Source: a virus
Direction: 5' to 3' (one strand)
IMG/VR virus record: IMGVR_UViG_3300021083_000353
Coordinates: 1-38,806 of that record
Length of the DNA: 38,806 nt
Every line of letters starts with the position of its first letter. The stretch's first letter is position 1. Under the pieces are notes generated by a model. The model saw only the letters and a program-made list of their open reading frames with translations. It made no database searches and had not been told where the DNA came from. Position numbers and translations under genes: made by a program. Shown here piece after piece: positions 31,612 through 38,437 of the stretch.

Positions 31612-32153
31612 GGTTCTGCTCCTGTAAAATCGTCGGAACCAAAGAGCACGTAGAGGTAGCCGGCCAGTGTGGCGGCCACACCCAGGCCCAGCACGATGGG
31701 TGGGAGGTGGATGCCCAGGTAATCCGGGCGGGCAGGGGGGATGACCATCGGCCGGGGCCGGGCCGGCGGCGGGAAGATGCGGATGAACGCCCACATGAGG
31801 ATCCCGAATCCGGCCCAGAATGCGGCGGGGGTGGCGAGCAGGCGCCGGATCAGTTCGTGCTCGTTCACGGGGATCTCCATGGTGGGGGCCGGGCGGGCCG
31901 GCGGGGGAATGGTTGGGGTGGGAACGTCCCGGGCCGGCCGCTGTCCCAGCAGCAGCTCCAGGTCGAAGCGGAGGAGGTCGTGGGCCTGGGCCCAGGCGGT
32001 CAGGGCGGGGATGTCGGTATGGCCGGGCCGGCTGGCCTTGTGGGCCTCGACCCGGGCCCGGGCGGTGGCGATGGCCGCCTCCAGCTTCGCGGGGCTCATG
32101 GCCGGCTTGGGATGGTCGTGGCCGACGGGGGAGGTGAAGCGGGCGGCGGTCAC
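31608..32153 (-). CDS. Two-TM membrane protein with N-terminal helical domain
   Basis: A 181-residue protein with a GTG start that overlaps the stop of the upstream AcrVA2-like gene (GTGA). The first ~75 residues are soluble and alpha-helical (SPAKLEAAIATARARVEAHKA ... AWAQAHDLLRFDLELLLG), followed by a proline linker. Two hydrophobic segments follow (FWAGFGILMWAFIRIF and PPIVLGLGVAATLAGYLYVLF). No known family is apparent. A longer in-frame ORF from 32270 overlaps coding sequence and lacks a ribosome site. Confidence 0.55.
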   Translation of the reverse strand: MTAARFTSPVGHDHPKPAMSPAKLEAAIATARARVEAHKASRPGHTDIPALTAWAQAHDLLRFDLELLLGQRPARDVPTPTIPPPARPAPTMEIPVNEHELIRRLLATPAAFWAGFGILMWAFIRIFPPPARPRPMVIPPARPDYLGIHLPPIVLGLGVAATLAGYLYVLFGSDDFTGAEP

Positions 32154-33025
32154 TGGACCTTCCGCTGAATCTCGACGCCGGGGGCGATGCTGTCGGCGTT
32201 CACCAGGCAGGGGTGGAGGAACTGCACCTTGGGAACAGAGCGCTCCTTGCCCGTCCAGTAGAGGTGCCAATGCCCTGCCCGGAGGTGGGGCCGTGGTGAG
32301 CCGTGCGGACTTGCAGGCTCAGTGGCTTGGTTGTTTTGCCACTTTCGTAGCGCGGAACAAAATCGTCCTCCCACTGCGCCACAGATAGCGTCCGTTCTCT
32401 CCCATCCGGCAAGGTTGCGCGCTCTTTTCCCGGTCTTGCCTGGAATCACCGTTTCGGTAAGGTCTCCGCCAGTTAGGAACAATGCCACATTGAGCACAAT
32501 TCCCAAAAATTGTATGACGGTCTCCCAATAGTCTGGGTCAAAAAACCCAGGTGTAGCTTTATACTCTTCTATTACTTCTCTGAATGTTTTACCGTTTTCT
32601 GCCGGAATACATACTGACAAATTGTGAGTAACCAATATGATATTTCGCACTCCGAATCCATAGCTCTCTTCGGCCATGTAGAATTCAAATCCACCACTAT
32701 TATCTATATACGCTCCAATATATATACATTCATGTGGTAACTGTAATGCATCGGATGGAATATCAAGCGGGCTGATATTGGACTTAAGAAGCTGTTCCAG
32801 TAATGACATGGGGAAGTCATACGCTACCCGTGGTCTCCCGTTAAAGAGAAGGGCTCCAGACTTCATTCGCATGTTTTCTATAAGATTCCTTTTGGCTTTC
32901 TCTAGATCACAAAAGGATCCTTCCATTTCAAATATTTCTCCGAATTTGGCCGGTTCATCCGTGATGAAAGATGGCGGATTGGACCGGATAAACCCGTTCA
33001 GGCGTTCTAATGCGTGCATCACCAT
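32150..33025 (-). CDS. AcrVA2-like protein (candidate anti-CRISPR or regulator)
   Basis: A 291-residue protein. The closing stretch with PRPHLRAGHWHLYWTGK followed by FLHPCLVNAD, the ALQLPHECIYIGAYI segment and the LGIVLNVALFLTGG helix resemble the AcrVA2 family, known from a Moraxella anti-Cas12a protein and widely distributed in phages. Whether distant members inhibit CRISPR is unproven. From about 32,330 to 33,010 the DNA is markedly AT-rich against GC-rich flanks, typical of a transferred accessory gene. ATG 33025 overlaps the upstream stop (TGATG); the longer frame upstream of it is an antisense-type shadow. Confidence 0.55.
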   Translation of the reverse strand: MVMHALERLNGFIRSNPPSFITDEPAKFGEIFEMEGSFCDLEKAKRNLIENMRMKSGALLFNGRPRVAYDFPMSLLEQLLKSNISPLDIPSDALQLPHECIYIGAYIDNSGGFEFYMAEESYGFGVRNIILVTHNLSVCIPAENGKTFREVIEEYKATPGFFDPDYWETVIQFLGIVLNVALFLTGGDLTETVIPGKTGKRARNLAGWERTDAICGAVGGRFCSALRKWQNNQATEPASPHGSPRPHLRAGHWHLYWTGKERSVPKVQFLHPCLVNADSIAPGVEIQRKVQ

Positions 33026-33819
33026 CACATCGCCTCCATGAGGTCGAACAGGGACTGCTGGACCCAGCGGGGGGCCGGGGCGGGAACCGGGTCTTGGATC
33101 CCGAGCAGGGCCCGGGCTGTGGCCATGCCGGCCGGGCCGGCCTCGGCCGCCTGAGTCTTCGCGCCCTCCGACCATGAACGGTGGAACCAGGCGTAGACGG
33201 CGGGGTAGGGCGCGAGCTGGTCCTGCAGTGTCTCCAGGTCCTGGAGCCGGGCCGCGTCGTAGATCGACCACATGCCGGCCCAGGTGGCCTGGTGCTGGGG
33301 CGGGATCTGGGATCCCCAGGGGGATTCCGGTTGGGGATGGCGGGCGGCCAGGTAGTTCAGGAGCTCCACCCGGGCCAGCTCGTTCTGCCGGCTCCGGATG
33401 TCCTCCGGGTCGTTGAGATCGGCGCGCATGTGCCGGACCCACCACACGTCCACCAGGGCCACCGTCCCGATCCCCATGGGGCCAGGGACGAGCGTCTCGG
33501 GGTCGCCCTCCTCCACCGGGTCGGGTTCGGGGGCCAGTTCGGTGACGATCAGAGGCTCCCCGTCCGGACCGAACGGCAGCGGTTGGCTCGCCTCCTCCTG
33601 GCTCAGGCCGGCCTGGAGCCCATCGATATAGTCGGCCAGCACCTTGCGGCCGTCGATCCGGTCCAGCGCGTTGAGGAAGGCCTCGTGGGTCCGCTCGCCC
33701 TGGACGATGCGCAGCTGGCCGCGCGTGGCGGTCCGAGCCCAGTCTCCCCGGGCCGCGTCCCAGTCCATGGCCAGGTGCCATCCACCGCGCCATGGGCCTG
33801 CCAGGTGGGTGGCGCTCAT
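33025..33819 (-). CDS. Hypothetical phage protein
   Basis: A 264-residue protein I do not recognise. The N-terminus has TWHLAMDWD-like tryptophan/aspartate patches and a helical LDRIDGRKVLADYIDGLQAGL segment. The middle is acidic and proline-rich (ELAPEPDPVEEGDPE), and the C-terminal half is helical (RQNELARVELLNYLAARHP, ATWAGMWSIYDAARLQDLETL). It ends with RWVQQSLFDLMEAM. ATG 33819 overlaps the stop of the 58-residue gene upstream and has GGGAG before it. No catalytic motif or signal peptide is evident. Confidence 0.65.
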   Translation of the reverse strand: MSATHLAGPWRGGWHLAMDWDAARGDWARTATRGQLRIVQGERTHEAFLNALDRIDGRKVLADYIDGLQAGLSQEEASQPLPFGPDGEPLIVTELAPEPDPVEEGDPETLVPGPMGIGTVALVDVWWVRHMRADLNDPEDIRSRQNELARVELLNYLAARHPQPESPWGSQIPPQHQATWAGMWSIYDAARLQDLETLQDQLAPYPAVYAWFHRSWSEGAKTQAAEAGPAGMATARALLGIQDPVPAPAPRWVQQSLFDLMEAM

Positions 33820-33992
33820 GCCAGCTCCCAAGCGTTTTCCGTCTCCGCGAGCAGGGCCTGGCACTCCAGATCGGCCTCCTGGGCGGCGCGGATCCGCTCC
33901 TCGCTCCACCAGCGCGGGCAGGTGTCGCGCACCCGGCGCATGGCGGCGACGAGCTTCAACTGCATGTTGATGGCGGTGTCGAGTTGATTCAT
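33816..33992 (-). CDS. 58-residue helical protein
   Basis: A short ORF starting MNQLDTAINMQLKLVAAMRRV and ending ETENAWELA, with a central WWSEERIRAAQEADLEC. It is predicted to be entirely alpha-helical. AGGAGG lies 10 bases upstream of ATG within the previous gene's end. Its stop overlaps the next start as ATGA. No family is recognised. Confidence 0.5.
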   Translation of the reverse strand: MNQLDTAINMQLKLVAAMRRVRDTCPRWWSEERIRAAQEADLECQALLAETENAWELA

Positions 33993-33996
33993 GGGG

Positions 33997-34089
33997 TCAC
34001 CCCCTCCTGTTGGGTTCGGTGAGGACGGCGTAGAGGACGATCCCGCCGGCGGCGAGGCTCACGGCCCAGGCGCAGATGATCGGGATCAT
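33997..34089 (-). CDS. 30-residue single-TM protein
   Basis: The peptide starts MIPIICAWAVSLAAGGIVLY and ends TEPNRRG, i.e. one membrane segment and a short basic tail. ATG 34089 overlaps the stop of the zinc-binding gene upstream (ATGA). The AGG AGG GGG at its 3' end serves as ribosome site for the next ORF. The coupling on both sides argues for expression. Confidence 0.5.
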   Translation of the reverse strand: MIPIICAWAVSLAAGGIVLYAVLTEPNRRG

Positions 34090-34238
34090 TCATCACCCCC
34101 GTGGCCTTCCGCCAAGCGGAACTTCTTCCGGCAGATCCGGCAGATCAAGAGCGAGAAGCCGCCCCCGATCCCGATGTAGCGGAACCCTTCGGGGTGGGTT
34201 TGCCCGCAGTACGGGCAGGTAGTGGGTTGATGGTTCAT
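34086..34238 (-). CDS. 50-residue zinc-ribbon protein
   Basis: The ORF begins MNHQPTTCPYCGQTHPEG and contains a second pair in LLICRICRKKF, giving a CxxC-x(n)-CxxC zinc ribbon. The end is KFRLAEGHGGDE. Its ATG lies inside the end of the YbcO-like nuclease gene (4-base overlap). It is likely a small nucleic acid- or protein-binding accessory of the recombination operon. Confidence 0.6.
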   Translation of the reverse strand: MNHQPTTCPYCGQTHPEGFRYIGIGGGFSLLICRICRKKFRLAEGHGGDE

Positions 34239-34570
34239 GCGACCACCCTCAGAAAGCCTTCCCGGAACAGCCAGGCCTGGGTCCGGTAGGCGGCGCGGTA
34301 GAACATGGCCCGGCGTTCGGCCAGGGGGAGGACGGGGCCACCCTCTGGCCGGCCGTCGATGATGTTGTGGCAGCGGCCGCAGCAGTAGGCCAGCACGTCG
34401 TTGGCCTTGAGCCCGGCGCCGTGGCCGTCCTCCAGGGCATCGGAGTGGCAGCCGACCATCTCGCCCTCGTGTCCCCCGCTGCAGGACATGCAGTAGGGGG
34501 CGAGTTTGGCCAGGTCGCGCAGCGCCTGGCTGCGGAAGGCGGGGGTCTTGGGGTAGGGGGTGCCGGCCAT
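34235..34570 (-). CDS. YbcO/DUF1364-like nuclease
   Basis: A 111-residue protein with CMSCSGGHEGEMVGCHSD, then GHGAGLKANDVLAYCCGRCHNIIDG. These cysteine/histidine positions and the AY-C-x-x-CH-x-x-x-DG ending match the DUF1364 (YbcO) HNH-like nuclease family, found in NinB/NinG-type phage recombination loci. It may process branched or single-stranded DNA. The start is one base from the upstream coiled-coil gene stop. Confidence 0.75.
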   Translation of the reverse strand: MAGTPYPKTPAFRSQALRDLAKLAPYCMSCSGGHEGEMVGCHSDALEDGHGAGLKANDVLAYCCGRCHNIIDGRPEGGPVLPLAERRAMFYRAAYRTQAWLFREGFLRVVA

Positions 34571-34571
34571 A

Positions 34572-35774
34572 TCAGTACGTGATCGCCACGTGCCGGACCT
34601 GCCGGTTGTAGATGGCGAGCAGCACCGCCTTGCCCGCGGCTTCGTCGCCGGCCAGCAGCTTCAGTAGGTCGTCCAGTGCCTCGCGGTTGAAGGCCCGGCG
34701 GTGCTCCACGTCGGCGGCGGCTGTGGCCGCCTCGTCCTCCTCCTTCTTCTTGGCGGCGGCCGCACGGTCTCGCTCAGCCTGGGCGGCGCGCTCCGCAGCG
34801 GCTTCCGCATCAGCCTTGGCCTTCTCGGCGGCAGCTTCCGCATCGGCTTTCGCTCGGGCGGCCGCGGCTTCGGCGTCAGCTTTCGCTTTGGCGGCGGCCG
34901 CCTCAGCGTCGGCCTTGGCCTGGGCCGCGGCGGCCTCGGCATCCTTCGCCCGCTGCTCGGCGGCGGCCTTGTCCCGCTCCGCCTTGTCGAGGGCGTCCTG
35001 GGTGTCCTTGCGGGCCTTCTCGTCAGCCAGCTGCCGGCGCTTGGCCGCGGCCTCCGCCTCCCGCAGCCGGATCAGCTCGGCGGCGTCGGCGTCCTCCTGC
35101 TCCCGCTTCTTCCGCAGGGTGTGCAGGGCATCCAGCGCCTCAGCCAGTGCCAGGTGGGCGTCCTCAGCGAAGTCCGGGGCGGCGCCCAGGTCCAGGGCCT
35201 CGAGGCGCTCGATCTCGGCCAATACCTGGGCGGCGGGGGCGGCGGCGAACCGGCCCGGGGCGTCGAGGATGTCGCGGACGAACGCCTGCTGTGCGGCCTG
35301 GGCCATTTCCCAGGCGGTGAGCGGCGCGCGCACCTCGTCGCGCAGGCTGTCCAGTTCGTCGCGCATGGCCTTGCGGTTCGCGTCGATGGCGGCGGGGAGG
35401 GTCTTCAGTTTGGCAACCTCCTCCTTCCCGGCGTCGTCCAGGCGGCTCTTGCACCGGGCCACCTGGTAGGCGACGGAGGCGGTGATCTTCCGGCCAGCCT
35501 CGGTGGTCATGTCGGGCTTGTGGGCTCGGGCCATGGTGGTGATCAGGTCGATGATGGGCCGGAGGCCGCCGGGGGTGCTGAATACCTCCAGGCGCTTGTC
35601 GGGCTCGACGGTGGCCACCTTCTCGGGCTCGATGATGCCCTCCAGGGGGGCCTCGTCCAGCACCCGGGCGCTGGTGCCGTCCAGCACCAGGTCGGCAGCA
35701 GCCCGGCGGGGGGCGCGCTTGGCCTTGGGCGCCAGCGGGGTGATGGGGGCGGTTCCGATTTCCAGGTCATCCAT
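34572..35774 (-). CDS. Coiled-coil phage recombination-region protein with hendecad repeats
   Basis: A 400-residue protein. Residues ~75-170 form a helical domain (IDLITTMARAHKPDMTTEAGRKITASVAYQVARCKSRLDD ...) seen in phage proteins encoded beside RecE/SSB-like genes. Residues ~230-350 are an alanine-rich coiled coil built from 11-residue units of the type KAKADAEAAAA, repeated four times nearly perfectly. A C-terminal basic helical segment precedes VRHVAITY. It is perhaps a structural or DNA-binding partner in recombination. It overlaps nothing and lies 8 bases from the SSB-like gene. Confidence 0.65.
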   Translation of the reverse strand: MDDLEIGTAPITPLAPKAKRAPRRAAADLVLDGTSARVLDEAPLEGIIEPEKVATVEPDKRLEVFSTPGGLRPIIDLITTMARAHKPDMTTEAGRKITASVAYQVARCKSRLDDAGKEEVAKLKTLPAAIDANRKAMRDELDSLRDEVRAPLTAWEMAQAAQQAFVRDILDAPGRFAAAPAAQVLAEIERLEALDLGAAPDFAEDAHLALAEALDALHTLRKKREQEDADAAELIRLREAEAAAKRRQLADEKARKDTQDALDKAERDKAAAEQRAKDAEAAAAQAKADAEAAAAKAKADAEAAAARAKADAEAAAEKAKADAEAAAERAAQAERDRAAAAKKKEEDEAATAAADVEHRRAFNREALDDLLKLLAGDEAAGKAVLLAIYNRQVRHVAITY

Positions 35775-35782
35775 GGGTCACC

Positions 35783-36280
35783 TCAGAGGGGCAGTTCATC
35801 AGCGGGGGCGGGGGCATCAGCAGGCGGGGGCGGTGCGGCCTGGGCCGGCGGATCGGCGGGTGCCGGGGCGTGGCCCTGGGCCGGCCCGACGTGGTGCATG
35901 ACCATGGGGATCGGCTTCCGGCGCGGCAGCTGGATGCTGATTGGCATGTCGGCGGGGATGTCGGGGCTGCCCCAGACGCGGATGGCCGGCTCACCGTTCC
36001 AGGTGCTGGGGAAGAAGGTCACCCGCTTGCCGACCCAGCCGGAGAGCTTGTCGCCGAACATGTGCTTGATGCTCAGGCCGTTGGTTTTGCAGCAGACCAG
36101 CTCCAGTTCGGTCTCGTTGAAGGAGAGGATGGCCTTAACCTTCTTCCCGTCGTCGCCCTCGAGCTCTTCGAGGTTCGCGTCCTTGAGGGTGAGGGTGACG
36201 TTCTTGCCCTCGAACAGGCCGGCCTTGAGGAACCTTCCCGGAAAAAGTGCGTCGTAGCTGGTGGGCTTCTTGATTGCCAT
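35783..36280 (-). CDS. Phage single-stranded DNA-binding-like protein
   Basis: A 165-residue protein. The first ~110 residues are beta-rich (GKNVTLTLKDANLEEL, KAILSF, ELVCCKTNGLSIKHMFGDKLSGWVGKRVTFFPS) and resemble an OB-type fold in phage proteins next to RecE exonucleases. A proline/alanine linker follows, and the protein ends in acidic ADELPL. That is reminiscent of the acidic tip of bacterial SSB that recruits repair enzymes. I infer that it coats resected DNA made by the neighbouring exonuclease. Confidence 0.6.
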   Translation of the reverse strand: MAIKKPTSYDALFPGRFLKAGLFEGKNVTLTLKDANLEELEGDDGKKVKAILSFNETELELVCCKTNGLSIKHMFGDKLSGWVGKRVTFFPSTWNGEPAIRVWGSPDIPADMPISIQLPRRKPIPMVMHHVGPAQGHAPAPADPPAQAAPPPPADAPAPADELPL

Positions 36281-36289
36281 GGGAGGCTC

Positions 36290-37159
36290 CTATGCGCTGA
36301 GGCCGATGGTGGATAGATCGTCGTCTTCGTCCTGGCCGCCGGCCCACGCCGGCAGGTCCAGCGTCATTTCCTCTGTGGCCCGGGCCGGCCAGATGCCGGT
36401 TTCCTCGCAGCGCTGCAGGGTGGCCTGGATGCGCTGGTAGTCCTCGTGGCCCCGGGTCAAGAAGGCCTCGGTGGCGTCATACACTGCCGGCTCGTAGGGG
36501 GCCGTCTTCTCGATGGCCAGGGTCACGAACCGGGGATAGATGTCGGTGAGGGTGTAGAACCCGTCGCTGTACAGGCTGAACTGGAGGTGGTAGCCCATGT
36601 CGAAGGCGTCGGAGCAGAACCGGCGCCGGCCGCTGTTCCGGGTGCTCTTGAGGTCACACAGGATCCAGGAATCGTCCAGGTACGTCAGCCAGTCGATCCG
36701 GCCGTGCACCTTCCGGCCGGTGACGGGATCCACCCACTGGATGGTGACCTCGGCCAGGCCCCGCTTCAGGTACCGGGCCGCGGGCTCGTGGGCCAACAGG
36801 GCGGAGTGCATGCCCTTCACATCGGCGAACTCGGAGGCAGAGAGGATGGACTTGCCGGCGTTGGCAGCCTGAAACTCCTTCCATGCGTTTCCGCGCTTGT
36901 CGCCCTGGTCCCACAGCACGTAGTCGGTGCGCATGCGGTGCGGCTCCAGGACGGCGGTGTGCACCGCGGTGCCCAGGGCCATGGCCGGCGTGCTGGTGTG
37001 GTCCGGGTGGTCCAGGGCCCACTTGTAGGCCAGAGGCGACTGCAGGGCCTTCTTGAGCTTGGAGGCGCTGTCGCCGGGCAGCTGCAGATACTCGTCGAAG
37101 GGGATCCCGCAGGTGATGCCGGGGACCTGGTTGGCGGCGATGGATTCGAGGGTGATCAT
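36290..37159 (-). CDS. RecE-like exonuclease (PDDEXK, exonuclease VIII family)
   Basis: A 289-residue protein. Key motifs are the ALGTAVHTAVLEP segment (His67), Glu137 in AEVTIQW, Asp156 in VHGRIDWL, and Asp169/Lys171 in ILCDLKST, giving the H-E-D-DxK set of RecE/DUF3799 nucleases. It would degrade the 5' strand of double-stranded DNA ends to promote annealing. Start 37159 has AGGAAGG upstream; the ORF from 37189 adds ten residues without support. No RecT is obvious, but NinB (plus strand, 4.0 kb) and the SSB-like protein could complement it. Confidence 0.85.
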   Translation of the reverse strand: MITLESIAANQVPGITCGIPFDEYLQLPGDSASKLKKALQSPLAYKWALDHPDHTSTPAMALGTAVHTAVLEPHRMRTDYVLWDQGDKRGNAWKEFQAANAGKSILSASEFADVKGMHSALLAHEPAARYLKRGLAEVTIQWVDPVTGRKVHGRIDWLTYLDDSWILCDLKSTRNSGRRRFCSDAFDMGYHLQFSLYSDGFYTLTDIYPRFVTLAIEKTAPYEPAVYDATEAFLTRGHEDYQRIQATLQRCEETGIWPARATEEMTLDLPAWAGGQDEDDDLSTIGLSA

Positions 37160-37371
37160 GAGGCCTTCCTTCTGTGGGTGACGCCGCACAGGGCGTCGAT
37201 CTGGTGGGCGGTGAAAAGATGGATGGATGGCGAGTCAGGCATTTGGAAATTGGCGGCTTCGGCAAGACAATCCACACAGAGGACGCCGTCGGACTCCATC
37301 TCCATGTCCAAAATGGATCCGCACTCCTCGCAGCGCGGCTGCTCAAAGGGGTAGGGGAATTCATTGCACAT
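37156..37371 (-). CDS. Small zinc-ribbon protein
   Basis: A 71-residue protein with CEEC and CVDC separated by 16 residues, after an aromatic N-terminus (MCNEFPYPFEQPR). The tail (IHLFTAHQIDALCGVTHRR) is helical. ATG 37371 overlaps the HNH gene stop; starting at 37395 would lie inside that gene. It overlaps the exonuclease gene by four bases and may be its partner or a regulator. Confidence 0.65.
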   Translation of the reverse strand: MCNEFPYPFEQPRCEECGSILDMEMESDGVLCVDCLAEAANFQMPDSPSIHLFTAHQIDALCGVTHRRKAS

Positions 37372-37865
37372 CAGGCCACCTCGGCTTTTAAGCAAAGAGG
37401 AAGGTGCCCCCAGAGTTCGCCCCGCACGATTCGGGATACGTTAGGGCTGCAAATTCCGAAGATATTACCGACCGCCTTCTGCGTTTCCCCGTGGGCCACC
37501 AGGAAACGGATTTCCATTACCTGGGCGTCTGTCAGCTTTGCGTGACTATTTGTGGTTCCGTAGGCCTGGCGGTGTCGCTGTCCTCGCTGTGCCATGTTTT
37601 CCTGGTGTGTGCCAAGTTCTAGGTGGTCAGGGTTGCAACAGAAGGGGTTATCACAGAGGTGAAGGATGTGCATTCCTGCCGGGATCTCGCCTTTGTGGAC
37701 GAGATAAGAGAAGCGATGCACCGCCACCCCCTCGCCGCCGGTGCGCCGGAAGAATCCGTAGCCGTGGTTGAGATAGCTTCCGGCCCACAGCCAGCAGCCG
37801 GACATGGGCTCAAAGTGCACAAACTGAAAGAATCGCTCCATCTCGGGCTTGCCGCGCATGTTCAT
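37371..37865 (-). CDS. HNH endonuclease with C-terminal helix-turn-helix
   Basis: A 164-residue protein. The HNH core is VAVHRFSYLVHKGEIPAGMHILHLCDNPFCCNPDHLELGT (His69, Asn78, His81). The C-terminal LTDAQVMEIRFLVAHGETQKAVGNIFGICSPNVSRIVRG is a helix-turn-helix like those of homing endonucleases. The gene is AT-richer than its neighbours and resembles the HNH gene at 3.6 kb in its core (CNP-x-HLE). It is likely a free-standing mobile element near the start of the leftward operon. Confidence 0.82.
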   Translation of the reverse strand: MNMRGKPEMERFFQFVHFEPMSGCWLWAGSYLNHGYGFFRRTGGEGVAVHRFSYLVHKGEIPAGMHILHLCDNPFCCNPDHLELGTHQENMAQRGQRHRQAYGTTNSHAKLTDAQVMEIRFLVAHGETQKAVGNIFGICSPNVSRIVRGELWGHLPLCLKAEVA

Positions 37866-37942
37866 GCCGCCACCTTCAGCGGAGCGATGGGCTCGGGATT
37901 GCGGGGCTTGCGCGGCGCTGGCCTGAAGGGTACGATTTGCAT
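37862..37942 (-). CDS. Short leader peptide of the leftward operon
   Basis: A 26-codon ORF beginning MQIVPFRPAPRKPRNPEPIA. AGGAGG lies at the ideal distance upstream and its stop overlaps the HNH start (ATGA). It is basic and proline-rich. Proline/arginine-rich short leaders can couple ribosome progress to expression of the genes that follow, but this one may equally be a small functional peptide. Confidence 0.4.
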   Translation of the reverse strand: MQIVPFRPAPRKPRNPEPIAPLKVAA

Positions 37943-37973
37943 TGTGTCCTCCTGCATGAGGCGCGCTTTTGCT

Positions 37974-37996
37974 AGCCCCCTCTTGTCCAGGGGGCT
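37974..37996. terminator. Stem-loop in the divergent region
   Basis: AGCCCCC (37974-37980) and GGGGGCT (37990-37996) make a perfect 7-bp stem with a 9-base loop. On the + side it is followed by TTGCTTTG. On the - side it lies in the leader upstream of the 26-codon ORF, where it could attenuate the leftward operon. Terminator orientation is uncertain. Confidence 0.45.
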
Positions 37997-38031
37997 TTGC
38001 TTTGTGGCGCGGGGGTGGGATTGGCGGGGCC

Positions 38032-38037
38032 TATGAT
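38032..38037 (+). promoter_or_regulatory. Possible -10 element of a rightward promoter
   Basis: TATGAT lies 33 bases before the ATG of the zinc-ribbon gene, in the only intergenic gap between divergent operons. No good -35 box stands at 17 bases upstream, so activation by another protein or a different sigma factor would be needed. Confidence 0.25.
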
Positions 38038-38070
38038 GGGTGGTGCGAATCAACCATTCAGGGAGGCCCC

Positions 38071-38295
38071 ATGGGGAGCATCGAAATTGCCTGCCCGAGC
38101 TGCGGCGAAAAGCGGCTCAAAGTCGAGGTTGAGGGAAACGGTGTAGACGATCTTCTGGGTGCCGTCTGCCAGGGGTGTGGTCACACCTTTACCGAAGACG
38201 ACGTTCGCCGGCTCCGAGAGCAGGTGATCGATGCGGCCAAGGAACTGGCCCTCGACACCGTTAGGGAGTCCCTCCGGAAAGCGTTCCGCAAGTAG
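38071..38295 (+). CDS. Zinc-ribbon phage protein with C-terminal helix
   Basis: A 74-residue protein with ACPSC and CQGC separated by 20 residues, then a charged helix (DDVRRLREQVIDAAKELALDTVRESLRKAF). This resembles ECs_2282-type small phage zinc proteins. GGGAGG lies at 38061-38066. A 105-codon ORF on the opposite strand (38050-38367) overlaps it entirely; the cysteine pattern and ribosome site favour the plus-strand gene. Confidence 0.65.
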   Translation: MGSIEIACPSCGEKRLKVEVEGNGVDDLLGAVCQGCGHTFTEDDVRRLREQVIDAAKELALDTVRESLRKAFRK

Positions 38296-38437
38296 CCGAG
38301 CCACTTCCTCGACCTGCTCCTGGAACCTCGTGGTGTCCAACATTAGATCGGCGAGGGTGGTGGTCATCGTTGGGGCTCCGGGGCGGTGGGGTGCTGTTTG
38401 ATGGAGGCGGTAGGATCAGGGAAACGCGAGGTGGCGA

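Noticed and set aside
32150-33793. 547-residue fusion protein ending in the AcrVA2-like domain
   Set aside because: The first ~255 codons lie out of frame over the 264-residue gene and are Arg/Pro/Gly-rich; ATG 33025 overlapping the upstream stop is the better start.
34612-35469. Serine/alanine-rich 285-codon plus-strand ORF
   Set aside because: Mirror of the alanine-rich coiled-coil gene on the minus strand; composition is an artefact of GC-rich repeat DNA.
38397-38416. Promoter TTTGAT / TAGGAT before the last gene
   Set aside because: The two elements are only 8 bases apart, too close for a sigma-70 type promoter.
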